Part shown: piece by piece, positions 24,405-32,699 of the stretch | How positions within the stretch are numbered: position 1 is the stretch's first letter | How the letters are laid out: each line of letters begins with the position of its first letter | Origin: RGIG4074 sp964459165 | GTDB lineage: Bacteria; Bacillota; Clostridia; Christensenellales; Borkfalkiaceae | Length of the DNA: 40,396 bases | Direction of reading: 5' to 3' | Assembly: GCA_964459165.1 (NCBI GenBank) | Contig: CAYWKM010000008.1 | Span: forward strand, 1-40,396 | Notes under the pieces: model-generated | The model's input: only the letters and a program-made list of their open reading frames with translations | What the model was told of the DNA's origin: nothing | Databases searched by the model: none | Position numbers and translations under genes: made by a program

Positions 24405-24704
24405 TTAGCGATACAAGAATATTTTTATCGCCCATAATAAATAGTAAGGGTCGTTTTCCAAGAAAGTCGCGTGAAAAATTGAAGAAATTCGATCCAATCG
24501 ACGGAGAGTGATATTGTCTCGACCGTCGTCTATCCGCCGCACGACGGCTTCCCCGCGCAGACGGAAGTACAGCTTTTTTGAGGAAGGGATTGTCGCTACG
24601 CTGATTCGGGGGAAGTGATCGGCGGGTTTGTTTCGATGGGGTTGATGAAGGGTATGTTTCGCTTCTACAATGAATGTCGGGGTTTCGCCTTCGGCATTTA
24701 TTTT
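24405..24704 (-). pseudogene. unassigned open frame, possible decayed gene
   Basis: On the minus strand one frame is open for 99 codons between stops at 24707 and 24405. It reads NAEGETPTFIVEAKH early, KKLYFRLRGEAVVRRIDDG in the middle and ENDPYYLLWAIKIFLYR at the end. It lacks an ATG and a ribosome binding site, and is rich in His, Arg and Pro, unlike neighbouring proteins. A second minus frame (24310-24440) reads on from it with IKAASPYGSMRDFSASLYN. It may be a frameshifted relic, a conserved non-coding element or chance. Confidence 0.2.
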
Positions 24705-24797
24705 TTAGAGGAAAGATAAAAAAGGGAAGCATAAAGAAGGAAAATCCGCCAACATGAAATCGCTGCCAATCATAAATAGAGCGACTTTCCTTTTCCC

Positions 24798-24826
24798 TTG
24801 ACAAAGAGAAGTTGAGAGAGTAAAAT
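24798..24826 (+). promoter_or_regulatory. promoter of the Mrp ATPase gene
   Basis: TTGACA (24798-24803), a 17-bp spacer and TAAAAT (24821-24826). The start codon is about 25 nt after the expected start of transcription. Confidence 0.82.
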
Positions 24827-24857
24827 ACAGAAAAGAATCATCGAGAGGTTTGTTACT

Positions 24858-25682
24858 ATGTCTGATTGCAACAACGATTGCTCGTCCTGCGGAGCGGAAT
24901 GCGCTTCCAGAACGAATGCGATTCAAAAAAAGCCCCTTTGCAAGGGAGCTTCGGTAAAAAAGGTTATCGCCGTCGTCAGCGGAAAAGGCGGCGTGGGGAA
25001 ATCGATGACGACCGCTATGCTGGCGAGCTGCGCCGCGAAAAAGGGATATCGCACGGCGATTCTCGACGCGGATATCACGGGGCCGTCGATTCCTAAAATG
25101 TTCGGCGTGCATGAACGCGCCGCGGGCAACGAGGAGGGGACTATCTATCCCGTGCTATCCAAAGAGGGGATTCAGATGATGAGCATGAATCTTCTCCTCG
25201 ACGACGAAAGTCAACCCGTCGTCTGGCGCGGGTCCCTCATCGGCGGCTGCGCCGTTCAGTTTTGGACGGACGTCTTATGGGAAGACGTCGATATCATGTT
25301 TATCGATATGCCTCCGGGAACGGGAGACGTTCCTCTGTCCGTATATCAAAGCTTTCCCGTCGACGGAATCGTCGTCGTGACGACGCCGCAGGATCTCGTC
25401 AAGATGATCGTCGAAAAAGCGGTCAATATGGCGAAGATGATGAACGTACCCGTCGTCGGACTCGTGGAAAATATGAGCTATCTCGTCTGTCCCGATTGCG
25501 GGAAAAAAATAGAGATTTTCGGCAAGAGTAAGCTCGGCGAAATCGCCTTTCTCTATTCGATTCCCGCCGTCGCGAAAATGCCGATCGATCCTTCGCTTGC
25601 CGATCGAGCGGACGCGGGGACGGTTTACGAAGCGGACGATACCTTGCTGAAAGCGGTTTTTGAACAGATTGAAAAATTATAA
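24858..25682 (+). CDS. Mrp/NBP35 family Fe-S carrier ATPase
   Basis: This 274-residue P-loop protein belongs to the Mrp/Nbp35 (ApbC) family, which binds and transfers Fe-S clusters using ATP. It has the deviant Walker A GKGGVGKS (about 43-50), DADITGPSIP (about 73-82), the MPPGTGDVPL block (about 154-163) and the C-terminal CPDCG pair (about 212-216) that holds a bridging cluster between two subunits. The N-terminus adds four cysteines in CNNDCSSCGAEC, as in Nbp35-like proteins. GAGAGG precedes the ATG. It has its own promoter and terminator. It may serve the Fe-S-rich Rnf complex encoded convergently, which is inference. Confidence 0.92.
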   Translation: MSDCNNDCSSCGAECASRTNAIQKKPLCKGASVKKVIAVVSGKGGVGKSMTTAMLASCAAKKGYRTAILDADITGPSIPKMFGVHERAAGNEEGTIYPVLSKEGIQMMSMNLLLDDESQPVVWRGSLIGGCAVQFWTDVLWEDVDIMFIDMPPGTGDVPLSVYQSFPVDGIVVVTTPQDLVKMIVEKAVNMAKMMNVPVVGLVENMSYLVCPDCGKKIEIFGKSKLGEIAFLYSIPAVAKMPIDPSLADRADAGTVYEADDTLLKAVFEQIEKL

Positions 25683-25726
25683 AAAAAAGACGGCGGAAGC
25701 GAAGAAATGCTTCCGTCGTCTTTTTT
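25681..25726. terminator. bidirectional terminator between mrp and the rnf operon
   Basis: GACGGCGGAAGC (25689-25700) pairs with GCTTCCGTCGTC (25709-25720) around an 8-base loop. T6 follows on the plus strand and A8 precedes it, which is a U-tail for minus-strand transcripts. It can stop both mrp and the rnf operon. Confidence 0.85.
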
Positions 25727-25802
25727 GATTTTATTCAATATGATCCAAGTTTTTTGAGGAGGGCGTATTTTTTCGAGCCCATCTTTTTTTGTCGTTCGTT
25801 TT

Positions 25803-26615
25803 TTAGATTTCTCTGATAATCTTTCTCGGGCATTTCGCTACGCAGGTTTTACAGCCCGTGCATTTTTTGTAATCGAATACGGGGAGATTATCCTTCATGG
25901 AAATCGCGCCGTGCGGGCAGCTCTTCGCGCATATCGCGCAGCCGATACAGCCTTTCGTGCAGACGTTCATTACGTCCTTGCCCTTACATTCGGAAGAACA
26001 GGCCACGTATACGGGGGCGGATCGGGGAATCCGTTCGATAATTTTTTTCGGACAGGCGTTGATGCAAGCTCCGCAGGAGGTGCACCTCGTCTTATCCACG
26101 GCGGAAACGCCGTCCGCGATTTTTATGGCGTTATGCGGACATTTTGCTTTGCAGTCTCCGCCTCCGAGACAGGCGAACGAGCAGGCTTTCTGCCCTCCCT
26201 GAAAGGTGGCGGCGATCGTCGAACAATCCGTATAGCCGACGAAATGGAATTTGTCTTTTGCGTCGACGCCGCCGGCGCATTTTACGACCGCCATCGTGGG
26301 CTCTTCGTCGGCAAACTCTACGCCTAAGATAGAAGCGATCTGTTTTGCGTTTTCTTTCGTCGTAGCGTGACAGTCGTGGACGTCGCCTTTTCCCTCCGCG
26401 AGCTTTTGCGCAAACGCCGCGCAGCCCGAGCAACCGCAGCCGCCGCAGTTGGAACCGCCGAGGCGTTCCAAAATGGCGGCGACCTTTTTATCTTCTTCCA
26501 CCCTGCATATCTTCGTCACGATCAGAATGAGAATCGTAAAGACGAACGCGATCGCAAAGAAGACGCCGAGTACGGTACCGAAAACCTTCCATTGAATATC
26601 AAGTAAATTTAACAT
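25803..26615 (-). CDS. rnfB: RnfB, electron-transport complex ferredoxin subunit
   Basis: RnfB receives electrons from reduced ferredoxin. The 270-residue protein has an N-terminal membrane anchor (about 12-34), a proximal Fe-S domain with NCGGCGCSGC and DC (cysteines 57-65 and 82), and several CxxCxxCxxxCP ferredoxin motifs: CTSCGACINACP (178-189), CIGCAICAKSCP (223-234) and CTGCKTCVAKCP (252-263), with further cysteines before the first (155, 159). AAGGAGG serves the ATG. It is the last gene of rnfCDGEAB, the usual clostridial order. Confidence 0.95.
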   Translation of the reverse strand: MLNLLDIQWKVFGTVLGVFFAIAFVFTILILIVTKICRVEEDKKVAAILERLGGSNCGGCGCSGCAAFAQKLAEGKGDVHDCHATTKENAKQIASILGVEFADEEPTMAVVKCAGGVDAKDKFHFVGYTDCSTIAATFQGGQKACSFACLGGGDCKAKCPHNAIKIADGVSAVDKTRCTSCGACINACPKKIIERIPRSAPVYVACSSECKGKDVMNVCTKGCIGCAICAKSCPHGAISMKDNLPVFDYKKCTGCKTCVAKCPRKIIREI

Positions 26616-26633
26616 AGGATACTCCTTGCCTCC

Positions 26634-27239
26634 TTAAAGGGAAACCATCGTAAAGATGTAGAACGCCATCGCCATAAAGCAGGCGATGATCATGGAAACG
26701 GGGAAGCCCTTGAGCGATTTCGGCATTCTGTAAAGATCTACTCTTTCTCTAATTCCGCTCATGACCACGATGGCGATCATAAAGCCGATTCCCGAGAAGA
26801 GGGAATAGAGGACGGCGTAGCCGAGATTCCACGCAGAAGTGAGCGTAATTCCGATAGAGCCCGCGTCGAGCACGAGTTCCGCCGCGCCGAGCACGGCGCA
26901 GTTTGTCGTGATGAGAGGCAGATAGATTCCGAGCGCGCTGTAAAGAGCGGGCGCGAATTTCTTTAAAATCTTTTCGAGCATCTGAACGAGCGCGGCGATA
27001 ATAAAGATAAAGAAGATAATTTCGAGAAAGTCTATCCCCAGAGGAACCATTACATAGGTGTATAAGGGGAAGGTGACCAAAGCGGCGATCGCCATAATGA
27101 CGGTTACGGCGACGCCCATACCGAAGGCGGAGCTCGTCTTTTTTGAAACGCCGAGGAAGGGACAAACGCCTAAAAACTGAATGACAACAAAGTTGTTTAC
27201 GAATACTGCCTGAATCAGCATCAATAAAATATCGTTCAT
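26634..27239 (-). CDS. rnfA: RnfA, membrane subunit of the Rnf complex
   Basis: This 201-residue protein has six hydrophobic helices. RnfA and RnfE are homologous, oppositely oriented membrane subunits that together hold a buried [2Fe-2S] cluster and form part of the ion path. Family blocks are NNFVVIQFLGVCPFLGVSK (about 15-33) with its conserved Cys, and TTNCAVLGAAEL (about 110-121) with the second Cys. AAGGAGAG precedes the ATG. The gaps to rnfE (12 bp) and rnfB (18 bp) fit one transcript. Confidence 0.95.
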   Translation of the reverse strand: MNDILLMLIQAVFVNNFVVIQFLGVCPFLGVSKKTSSAFGMGVAVTVIMAIAALVTFPLYTYVMVPLGIDFLEIIFFIFIIAALVQMLEKILKKFAPALYSALGIYLPLITTNCAVLGAAELVLDAGSIGITLTSAWNLGYAVLYSLFSGIGFMIAIVVMSGIRERVDLYRMPKSLKGFPVSMIIACFMAMAFYIFTMVSL

Positions 27240-27251
27240 GCTTTTCTCTCC

Positions 27252-27887
27252 TTAAACGTTTTTCGTTCCGTCAAGCAGAAGCTTGCGGGTTTTCTTTTCC
27301 GATATTGCGTCATAGATACGGTTGAACACCGCTATGCACACGCCGTATACGAAGAACGCGCCTGCGGCGTTCGTGAAAAATGCAATCTTGAAATCCCAAA
27401 GTTCCACGCCGAAGATGCTGCCGTTTCCGAAGACCTCGCGAATGATTCCCATCATCGTGAGGGCGCAGGTGAAGCCGATTCCGTTGGAAAGTCCGTCGCA
27501 GGCGGAGGCGAGCACGCTGTTTTTGCTCGCAAACGCTTCCGCTCTGCCCAGGATGATGCAGTTTACGACGATCAGAGGCAGGAATACGCCCATGGATTCG
27601 TACAGATCGGGCATAAACTTATTGAGGAACATTCTCACGATGGTGACGAACGTCGCAATGATGAGCACGAATGCGGGGATTCTCACCTCGTTGGGGATTA
27701 CTTTTCTCAGTAAGGAAATAATGACGTTGCTGCAAATCAGAATAAAGGTAACGGTGAGTCCCATTCCGAGTCCGTTGCTTGCGGAGGAGGTCAAGGCGAG
27801 CGTCGCGCACGTTCCCAAAACCAAACGGAAAGTGGGGTTGTTTGTCAGTAAGCCGTTTAACGTGATCTGTTTATAATCGTTTTTCAT
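27252..27887 (-). CDS. rnfE: RnfE, membrane subunit of the Rnf complex
   Basis: This 211-residue integral membrane protein is the RnfA-like partner. It shows NPTFRLVLGTCATLALTSSA (17-36) and VVNCIILGRAEAFASKN (about 107-123), with the two cysteines that share the membrane [2Fe-2S] cluster with RnfA. Six hydrophobic segments are visible. Its ATG overlaps the rnfG stop as ATGA, so translation is probably coupled; GGGAGG lies inside the rnfG end. Confidence 0.94.
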   Translation of the reverse strand: MKNDYKQITLNGLLTNNPTFRLVLGTCATLALTSSASNGLGMGLTVTFILICSNVIISLLRKVIPNEVRIPAFVLIIATFVTIVRMFLNKFMPDLYESMGVFLPLIVVNCIILGRAEAFASKNSVLASACDGLSNGIGFTCALTMMGIIREVFGNGSIFGVELWDFKIAFFTNAAGAFFVYGVCIAVFNRIYDAISEKKTRKLLLDGTKNV

Positions 27888-29839
27888 GCGTTGCCTCCCG
27901 TCAGATAATATTCGTAGTTTGCCGTCGTAAAGACGAGGGCGTTTACAATCGTTTTGTTGGAGTTGGTTGCGCCCGTCTTGATATCGGAGGAGGAGAGGAA
28001 CGCTTCCAATTCTTCCGTTCCCATACCGATATACTTTTCGACGGCATAAGCTTTTTCTCCGTAGCCGGAGGTGGAGCCGTCCGTCTTGACCGTGAGCGCG
28101 GTGATCGCGCCGTTATCGACGGTAACCTCGAGCGCATAGTTGTTCGGCATTCCGCCCGCTACGGATTTTGCCGTAAGCGAATAGGTCACCGCCGTCCCGT
28201 TCACGCTTGTCGTAACGTCGCTGACGCTTCCGCCGTTGACGAGGTCTCCGTTGATATAATAATCGTAATTGTAGGTCGCATACAGTAAGGCGTTGACGAC
28301 GGTTTTATTAGAGTTGGTCGCGCCCGTCTTGATTTCGTCGGAAGAGAGGTACGCGAGCAGATCTTCGTAACTCATGTTGCGGTACGCCGTAGCTTTGTTC
28401 TCGTATTGGTCGTAGCCGTGCGTTGCGCCGGAGGTGATCGTCACTCTCGAAATCACGCCGCTGTTTACGACGATGTTGAGGGTATAATCGTCCGGCATTC
28501 CGCTTTGAACGGATATCGCGGTGAGCTTCAACGTGAGATTTTTGCCGCTGATCGTCGCGCTCACGTCCTTGACGTATCTGCGGTAGGGAAGGACCTTTAC
28601 CTCGCCCGTATAATACCCGTAGAAGACTTCCGCCGCTTTCTTGTCCTCTTCGGTCGCTTCCGAAGAAATCGCTTCCACGCTTCCGTCTTTTCCGACGAGG
28701 AGATATACCGTCGTATCGGAATCGACGGAAACGATGATTTCGCCGTTGGAAAGCTCGTAAATTTTTTCTATCGTGCCGTATTCCGTAACCGTGATATCTT
28801 CGTCTGCGTTTTCTATTTCGGTATACGTCACGTTTCCTTCGCCGTAGAGGGCGTCGATCATCTCCTTTACGGGATCGGCGAGGACGGGACCGGCAAGGTA
28901 GTAATCGTAATTTGCCGTCGCATGGATCAGCGCGTTGACGATCGTCTTGTTGGAGTTGGTCGCGCCCGTCTTGATATCGGAGGAGGAGAGAAGCGCCTGT
29001 AAGTCGGACGCGGTCATGCCGAGGTAATCGGAAACGTTCTTTTCCTTCGCGTCGTATCCGGAGGTTGCGCCGTCGGAAAGGATTTCGACGGCCGTGATTT
29101 TGCCTTCATCGACGACGACCTTCATTTCGTAGTTGTTCGGCATACCGGCGGATACGGAAACTGCGGTAAACGTATACGTAATCGCGCTTCCGTTCACTTC
29201 AAAAGATACGTTCTTTACGCTGTCGGGATTCACGAGGTCGGATACGACTTCTTCGCCCGTATATATTTTAGCGAATTTAATCGCCGCGTTCACCGCGTTG
29301 TTCGTCGCGTTGGAGCTCATCGTCGCGCCCGTGGAAACGCTCGTAACGCTTTCCCCGTCCTCCGTCGTAGAAAAGTATGCGCCTTCGGCAAGAGCGCCGT
29401 CGCTTGCCGAATATACGGATATGAATTTGGCGTTGAGCTGACTCATCAGCGTTTGCTTTTCATACGAATCGATCGATACGGATTGGATTCCGGCAAACGA
29501 TCCGTTCTCGATAAGAACGACCGTCCACACGGTGACGCTTCCGCCTTTATAGCCGCCGTCCCCCGTAGAATTTACGATCAGGTTTCCGTCGGAAATCTCA
29601 TATACGGCGTTGATCGTTCCGTAGGAGTTTTCCGCTTCCTCTTCGGAAAGCTCATATACTGTCGCCGTTACGTCGGGATCGTCATAGAGCTTGTCGATGA
29701 CCCTTTGAAGCTTTTCTTCCTCGCTGACGGCGAGCACGTCGTTGAGTATGGATAAAAGTCCTCCCGATACGAGCGCAATGCACAGGAGTACGACGATACA
29801 TCTAAAAGTGATTCCTTTAAAAAAGTCTTTCAGCTTCAT
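27884..29839 (-). CDS. rnfG: RnfG-like subunit, greatly enlarged, with four flavinylation-type motifs
   Basis: RnfG is an anchored extracytoplasmic subunit with one FMN bound covalently to Thr by ApbE; it is usually near 200 residues. This one has 651. After the anchor (about 12-35) module A (40-200) carries the standard STGAT (169-173). Module B (about 205-318) contains MPNNY, a GATSGYD turn and TGATNSNKT (291-299). A second A-like stretch (about 321-418) keeps YGTI-x2-IYELS but has no TGAT. Two more B modules follow (about 420-530, TGAT 505-508; 531-651, TGAT 622-625). The motif threonines are T173, T294, T508 and T625. DNA around the B motifs is nearly identical, so duplication looks recent or selected. 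It lies between rnfD and rnfE, in the normal rnfG place. No apbE gene is in the window. Confidence 0.88.
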   Translation of the reverse strand: MKLKDFFKGITFRCIVVLLCIALVSGGLLSILNDVLAVSEEEKLQRVIDKLYDDPDVTATVYELSEEEAENSYGTINAVYEISDGNLIVNSTGDGGYKGGSVTVWTVVLIENGSFAGIQSVSIDSYEKQTLMSQLNAKFISVYSASDGALAEGAYFSTTEDGESVTSVSTGATMSSNATNNAVNAAIKFAKIYTGEEVVSDLVNPDSVKNVSFEVNGSAITYTFTAVSVSAGMPNNYEMKVVVDEGKITAVEILSDGATSGYDAKEKNVSDYLGMTASDLQALLSSSDIKTGATNSNKTIVNALIHATANYDYYLAGPVLADPVKEMIDALYGEGNVTYTEIENADEDITVTEYGTIEKIYELSNGEIIVSVDSDTTVYLLVGKDGSVEAISSEATEEDKKAAEVFYGYYTGEVKVLPYRRYVKDVSATISGKNLTLKLTAISVQSGMPDDYTLNIVVNSGVISRVTITSGATHGYDQYENKATAYRNMSYEDLLAYLSSDEIKTGATNSNKTVVNALLYATYNYDYYINGDLVNGGSVSDVTTSVNGTAVTYSLTAKSVAGGMPNNYALEVTVDNGAITALTVKTDGSTSGYGEKAYAVEKYIGMGTEELEAFLSSSDIKTGATNSNKTIVNALVFTTANYEYYLTGGNA

Positions 29840-29840
29840 C

Positions 29841-30806
29841 TTATTTTACCTCCTTTGCGGGTTTTGTGTACCCGAAGGGTCTGGGTCTTATAAACCGATC
29901 GATCAGAGGGACGAGGAGATTCATCAAGAGGATGGCGAAGGATACGACTTCGATTCCCGTCGCCTTTCTGAGCGCTGCGATGACGACGCCGAGGAGAATA
30001 AAGTAGATCAGGCTTCCTAACTGCGTCTTGGGGGAGGTGACGTAATCCGTTCCCATGAAGATCGCGCCGAGGAAGAGACCGCCCGTGAGGATCGAGGGGA
30101 TGAAGTAGCTGAAATCAAAGCCGTACAAAGCCACGCTCGTCAGTCCGCAGGCCGCAATCGTGACGAGGGGCCATTTCCAGTCGAGAACCCTTCTTGCGAC
30201 GAGGTAGATATATCCCGCGAGGAGCGCCGCTTTACATGTTTCGCCGATGCAGCCCTGAACGCCGATTCCTAAAAATAACTGCAAGTTATTGAGGACGGGG
30301 GCGGACAACTGCGATAAAGGCGTTGCGCCCGTCGTCACCGAATCGGGGGCGAACGCAGGGATTGCGTAGCCGCTCGTCAGGACGCTCTGAAAGGCGATAA
30401 AGGCGAATACGCGCCCCGTAATCGCGGGGTTGACGATGTTTTTGCCCGTTCCGCCGAACAGCATTTTTACGACGCCTACGGCGAAGACGGAGGATAAGAG
30501 CACGACATACCATTTGCATTCGCTGTTAAAGCACATACCGAGCAGAAGTCCCGTCACGACGGAGGAACAGTCGAATTGACGTAAAATATCCTTTATGCTT
30601 TTTCTCGAAGCAAAGAGCCAGACGAATTCCGTCGCCACGGCGGCAAGGACGGAGATCGCAAGAACGACAGCCGCCTTATATCCGAAGAAGATACAGCCGA
30701 CGACGGCGGCGGGAAGGAGAGCGATGACTACGTCGATCATAATACCTCTGGTCGTTTGGCGAGTCTTTTTATGAGGCGAGCTTGAAGCCATTAAAACGTT
30801 TTCCAT
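29841..30806 (-). CDS. rnfD: RnfD, flavin-carrying membrane subunit
   Basis: RnfD is a polytopic membrane subunit, NqrB-like, with a covalent FMN. The 321-residue protein has SSSPHKK near the start, about nine to ten hydrophobic helices, and the flavinylation motif D-S-V-T-T-G-A-T (155-162) followed by PLSQL, so T162 should carry the FMN. GGTGKNIVNPAITGR (about 118-132) is a family block. ATG 30806 is chosen over TTG 30815: AGGAG lies 12 bp before the ATG but only 3 bp before the TTG. One base separates its stop from the rnfG start. Confidence 0.93.
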   Translation of the reverse strand: MENVLMASSSPHKKTRQTTRGIMIDVVIALLPAAVVGCIFFGYKAAVVLAISVLAAVATEFVWLFASRKSIKDILRQFDCSSVVTGLLLGMCFNSECKWYVVLLSSVFAVGVVKMLFGGTGKNIVNPAITGRVFAFIAFQSVLTSGYAIPAFAPDSVTTGATPLSQLSAPVLNNLQLFLGIGVQGCIGETCKAALLAGYIYLVARRVLDWKWPLVTIAACGLTSVALYGFDFSYFIPSILTGGLFLGAIFMGTDYVTSPKTQLGSLIYFILLGVVIAALRKATGIEVVSFAILLMNLLVPLIDRFIRPRPFGYTKPAKEVK

Positions 30807-30827
30807 TGATAACAAACGCTCCTTATT

Positions 30828-32129
30828 TTATTTTTGCGAGCGAAGAAAGCTCTTCGCCTTGACGACGTTTTGAACGATCGCTCTTCTCGCGGGGCATACA
30901 TAGGCGCACGCGCCGCATTCGATGCAGTTCATCACGCCGCCGAGATTTTTCGCGCTCTCGTAATCGCCCGCTTCCGTGTAGAAATCGATATCCATGGGCA
31001 TGAGGCGCATGGGACATACCTGCGCGCATTTTCCGCAGGAGATGCACGGCGTGGGCGATTCGAGGTTGACTTCGTTCTTGTCGAGGGCGAGGACGCCGCT
31101 CGTAGCTTTCACCGTGCAGAACTCATCCGAAACGATGGAATAGCCCATCATGGGGCCGCCGTCCACCAACATACCGAGCGCGCCCTCCTTGATGCCGCCG
31201 CAGAGCTTGATGATATCGCGGTAGGGCGTTCCGTTTTTGACGAGGAGATTTCTCGGTTGATCGATCGCTCCGCCCGAAACGGTAATCACTCTTTCAAATA
31301 AAGGCTTATCTCTTTCGATCGCTTCGTATACGGCGTAAGCGGTGGCTACGTTTTGCACGATTACGCCCACGTCGGCAGGGAGCTTTCCGCAGGGAACCTT
31401 CTTTCCCGTACAGCAATAGATCAGCTGTTTTTCTCCGCCCATGGGATAGCGTTCGCGCAGCTTTACCACCTGAATATCGTCGTATTTTTCAAAGAGAGCG
31501 ACGGCGTCCGGTTTATTTTTTTCAATGCCGAACAGGATTTTCTCCGCGCCGAGCGCCTTTTTTAAATAGCGCGCGCCCTTTACTACTTCCTCCGTTCTCT
31601 CGATCATCAGGCGGTAATCGCAGGTGAGATAAGGCTCGCATTCCGCTCCGTTGATGATGAGGGCGTTCACCTTTGTCTTGGGCGCAAGCTTGACCGCCGT
31701 AGGGAAGGCTGCGCCGCCTAAGCCCACGACGCCGGCTTTTTCAATCCTTTCCCTGACGGATGCGCCGTCGTTGACGTCAACGGTTCCTTCCAGCGGTAGG
31801 AAGTCGTATTTGCCGTCGTTTTTGATGGAAATAAACGTGTCTTCCAGCCCGCGCTCGTTCTTTCTCGCTTCGATTGCCGTAACGGTACCGCTTACGCCGG
31901 AAAAAATTCTCGAACTGACGGCTCCGTCCGCTTCCGCGATCAGCTGACCCTGTTTTACGTAATCGCCTACGGCGACGACGGCTTTCGCCGGTTTACCGAT
32001 GTGCTGTTGCAGACAGACGTGAATGGTATCGGGAGCGTCCGGTTCCTCGATGGACATATCTTTGGCGAGATATTTCATGTCTTTTACGTGCACGCCCCGA
32101 CGGAAGAGCTTTCCGTTGATAGCTTTCAT
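30828..32129 (-). CDS. rnfC: RnfC, NADH-reacting subunit
   Basis: RnfC is the peripheral subunit that exchanges electrons with NAD(H) through FMN and two [4Fe-4S] clusters. The 433-residue protein has the N-terminal RnfC barrel (about 1-100), the GLGGAAFPTAVKL nucleotide/FMN site (about 136-148), YPMGGEKQL, and two cluster motifs: C362-x2-C365-x2-C368-x3-C372 and C402-x2-C405-x2-C408-x3-C412. It is near the usual clostridial length. GGAGG lies 8 bp before the ATG. It is the first true rnf gene, following a Gx-type gene 3 bp away. Confidence 0.95.
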   Translation of the reverse strand: MKAINGKLFRRGVHVKDMKYLAKDMSIEEPDAPDTIHVCLQQHIGKPAKAVVAVGDYVKQGQLIAEADGAVSSRIFSGVSGTVTAIEARKNERGLEDTFISIKNDGKYDFLPLEGTVDVNDGASVRERIEKAGVVGLGGAAFPTAVKLAPKTKVNALIINGAECEPYLTCDYRLMIERTEEVVKGARYLKKALGAEKILFGIEKNKPDAVALFEKYDDIQVVKLRERYPMGGEKQLIYCCTGKKVPCGKLPADVGVIVQNVATAYAVYEAIERDKPLFERVITVSGGAIDQPRNLLVKNGTPYRDIIKLCGGIKEGALGMLVDGGPMMGYSIVSDEFCTVKATSGVLALDKNEVNLESPTPCISCGKCAQVCPMRLMPMDIDFYTEAGDYESAKNLGGVMNCIECGACAYVCPARRAIVQNVVKAKSFLRSQK

Positions 32130-32132
32130 TTT

Positions 32133-32690
32133 TTACCTCCGATAATGATTTTTGTTTTTTTGCAACATTTTTTCAAACGTGTTTAAGGGCACGCCTTTGA
32201 CGATAAAGATAACGGCAAGACCTACGATAACGCCCGCCAATACTCCGCAGAGCGCAAGATAGGGCATATAGGAAAAGATCGCGTTCGTCTTCGTTACCAA
32301 ACAATAGACCAAAAGCTGAACCATGTTGTGCGCGACCGCGGCGAATACGCTTACGGCGAGCAGAGTAATATGCGGGTGAAAGAGCTTCGTCAATAGCGAA
32401 GAAACCAATACGCTTGCGATTCCTGCGGTAAAGCTGTACATCAGCGCGGATACGTTTCCCGTAAAAAAGCTTCCTAAAACCGTGCGAACGGCGACGACCG
32501 CCGTCGCTTCGACGGGACCGTATATGACGAGCGTCAATAAGGAGAAGACGTTGGAAAGCCCCATTTTCGCGCCCGGCAGAAAGAGGGGCGGAAACAAGCT
32601 TTCCACCATAAACATAATAAGGCTCAACGCCGCGAATATGGCGACAAAGGCGATTTTTTTTGCGGAAGCTTTGCTTGAAGAATTGCTCAT
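32133..32690 (-). CDS. Gx transporter family protein (formerly heptaprenyl diphosphate synthase component I)
   Basis: This 185-residue protein has about five hydrophobic segments and matches the family once named heptaprenyl diphosphate synthase component I (Hpre_diP_synt_I), now regarded as a small ECF-S-like membrane protein. Signature pieces are KKIAFVAIFAALSLIMFMVES near the start and GAKMGLSNVFSLL (about 36-48). It begins the rnf operon in many Clostridia; its role with Rnf is unknown. The ATG at 32690 has no ribosome binding site and lies 9 nt after the -10 box at 32705-32700, so the message may be almost leaderless. Confidence 0.85.
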   Translation of the reverse strand: MSNSSSKASAKKIAFVAIFAALSLIMFMVESLFPPLFLPGAKMGLSNVFSLLTLVIYGPVEATAVVAVRTVLGSFFTGNVSALMYSFTAGIASVLVSSLLTKLFHPHITLLAVSVFAAVAHNMVQLLVYCLVTKTNAIFSYMPYLALCGVLAGVIVGLAVIFIVKGVPLNTFEKMLQKNKNHYRR

Positions 32691-32699
32691 TATAAATAT

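Larger units (their letters stand above)
24178..24857. other. 680-bp gene-poor interval
   Basis: No convincing gene, RNA or repeat was recognised. The right end holds the Mrp promoter (24798-24826). The middle has a 99-codon minus-strand open frame without a good start, listed separately. A short self-complementary run, GGAAAGGAGCTCTTTTCC, lies near 24219. Confidence 0.55.

Noticed and set aside
24310..24804. 164-codon minus-strand open frame in the 680-bp gap
   Set aside because: It is very rich in Arg, Ser and Pro, starts inside the mrp promoter region and resembles no family. It is discussed only as part of the unexplained interval.
26131..26433. Arg-rich open frames antisense to or overlapping rnfB and other rnf genes
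   Set aside because: These are typical alternate-frame artefacts of GC-rich codons in real genes.
27950..28975. Near-identical DNA repeats considered as a CRISPR or mobile element
   Set aside because: The repeats are in frame and widely spaced, and they encode the TGAT modules of RnfG, so they reflect protein-domain duplication.
28406..29002. 198-codon plus-strand frame inside rnfG
   Set aside because: It is antisense to a well-supported gene and produced by the repeated rnfG modules. It has no ribosome binding site.
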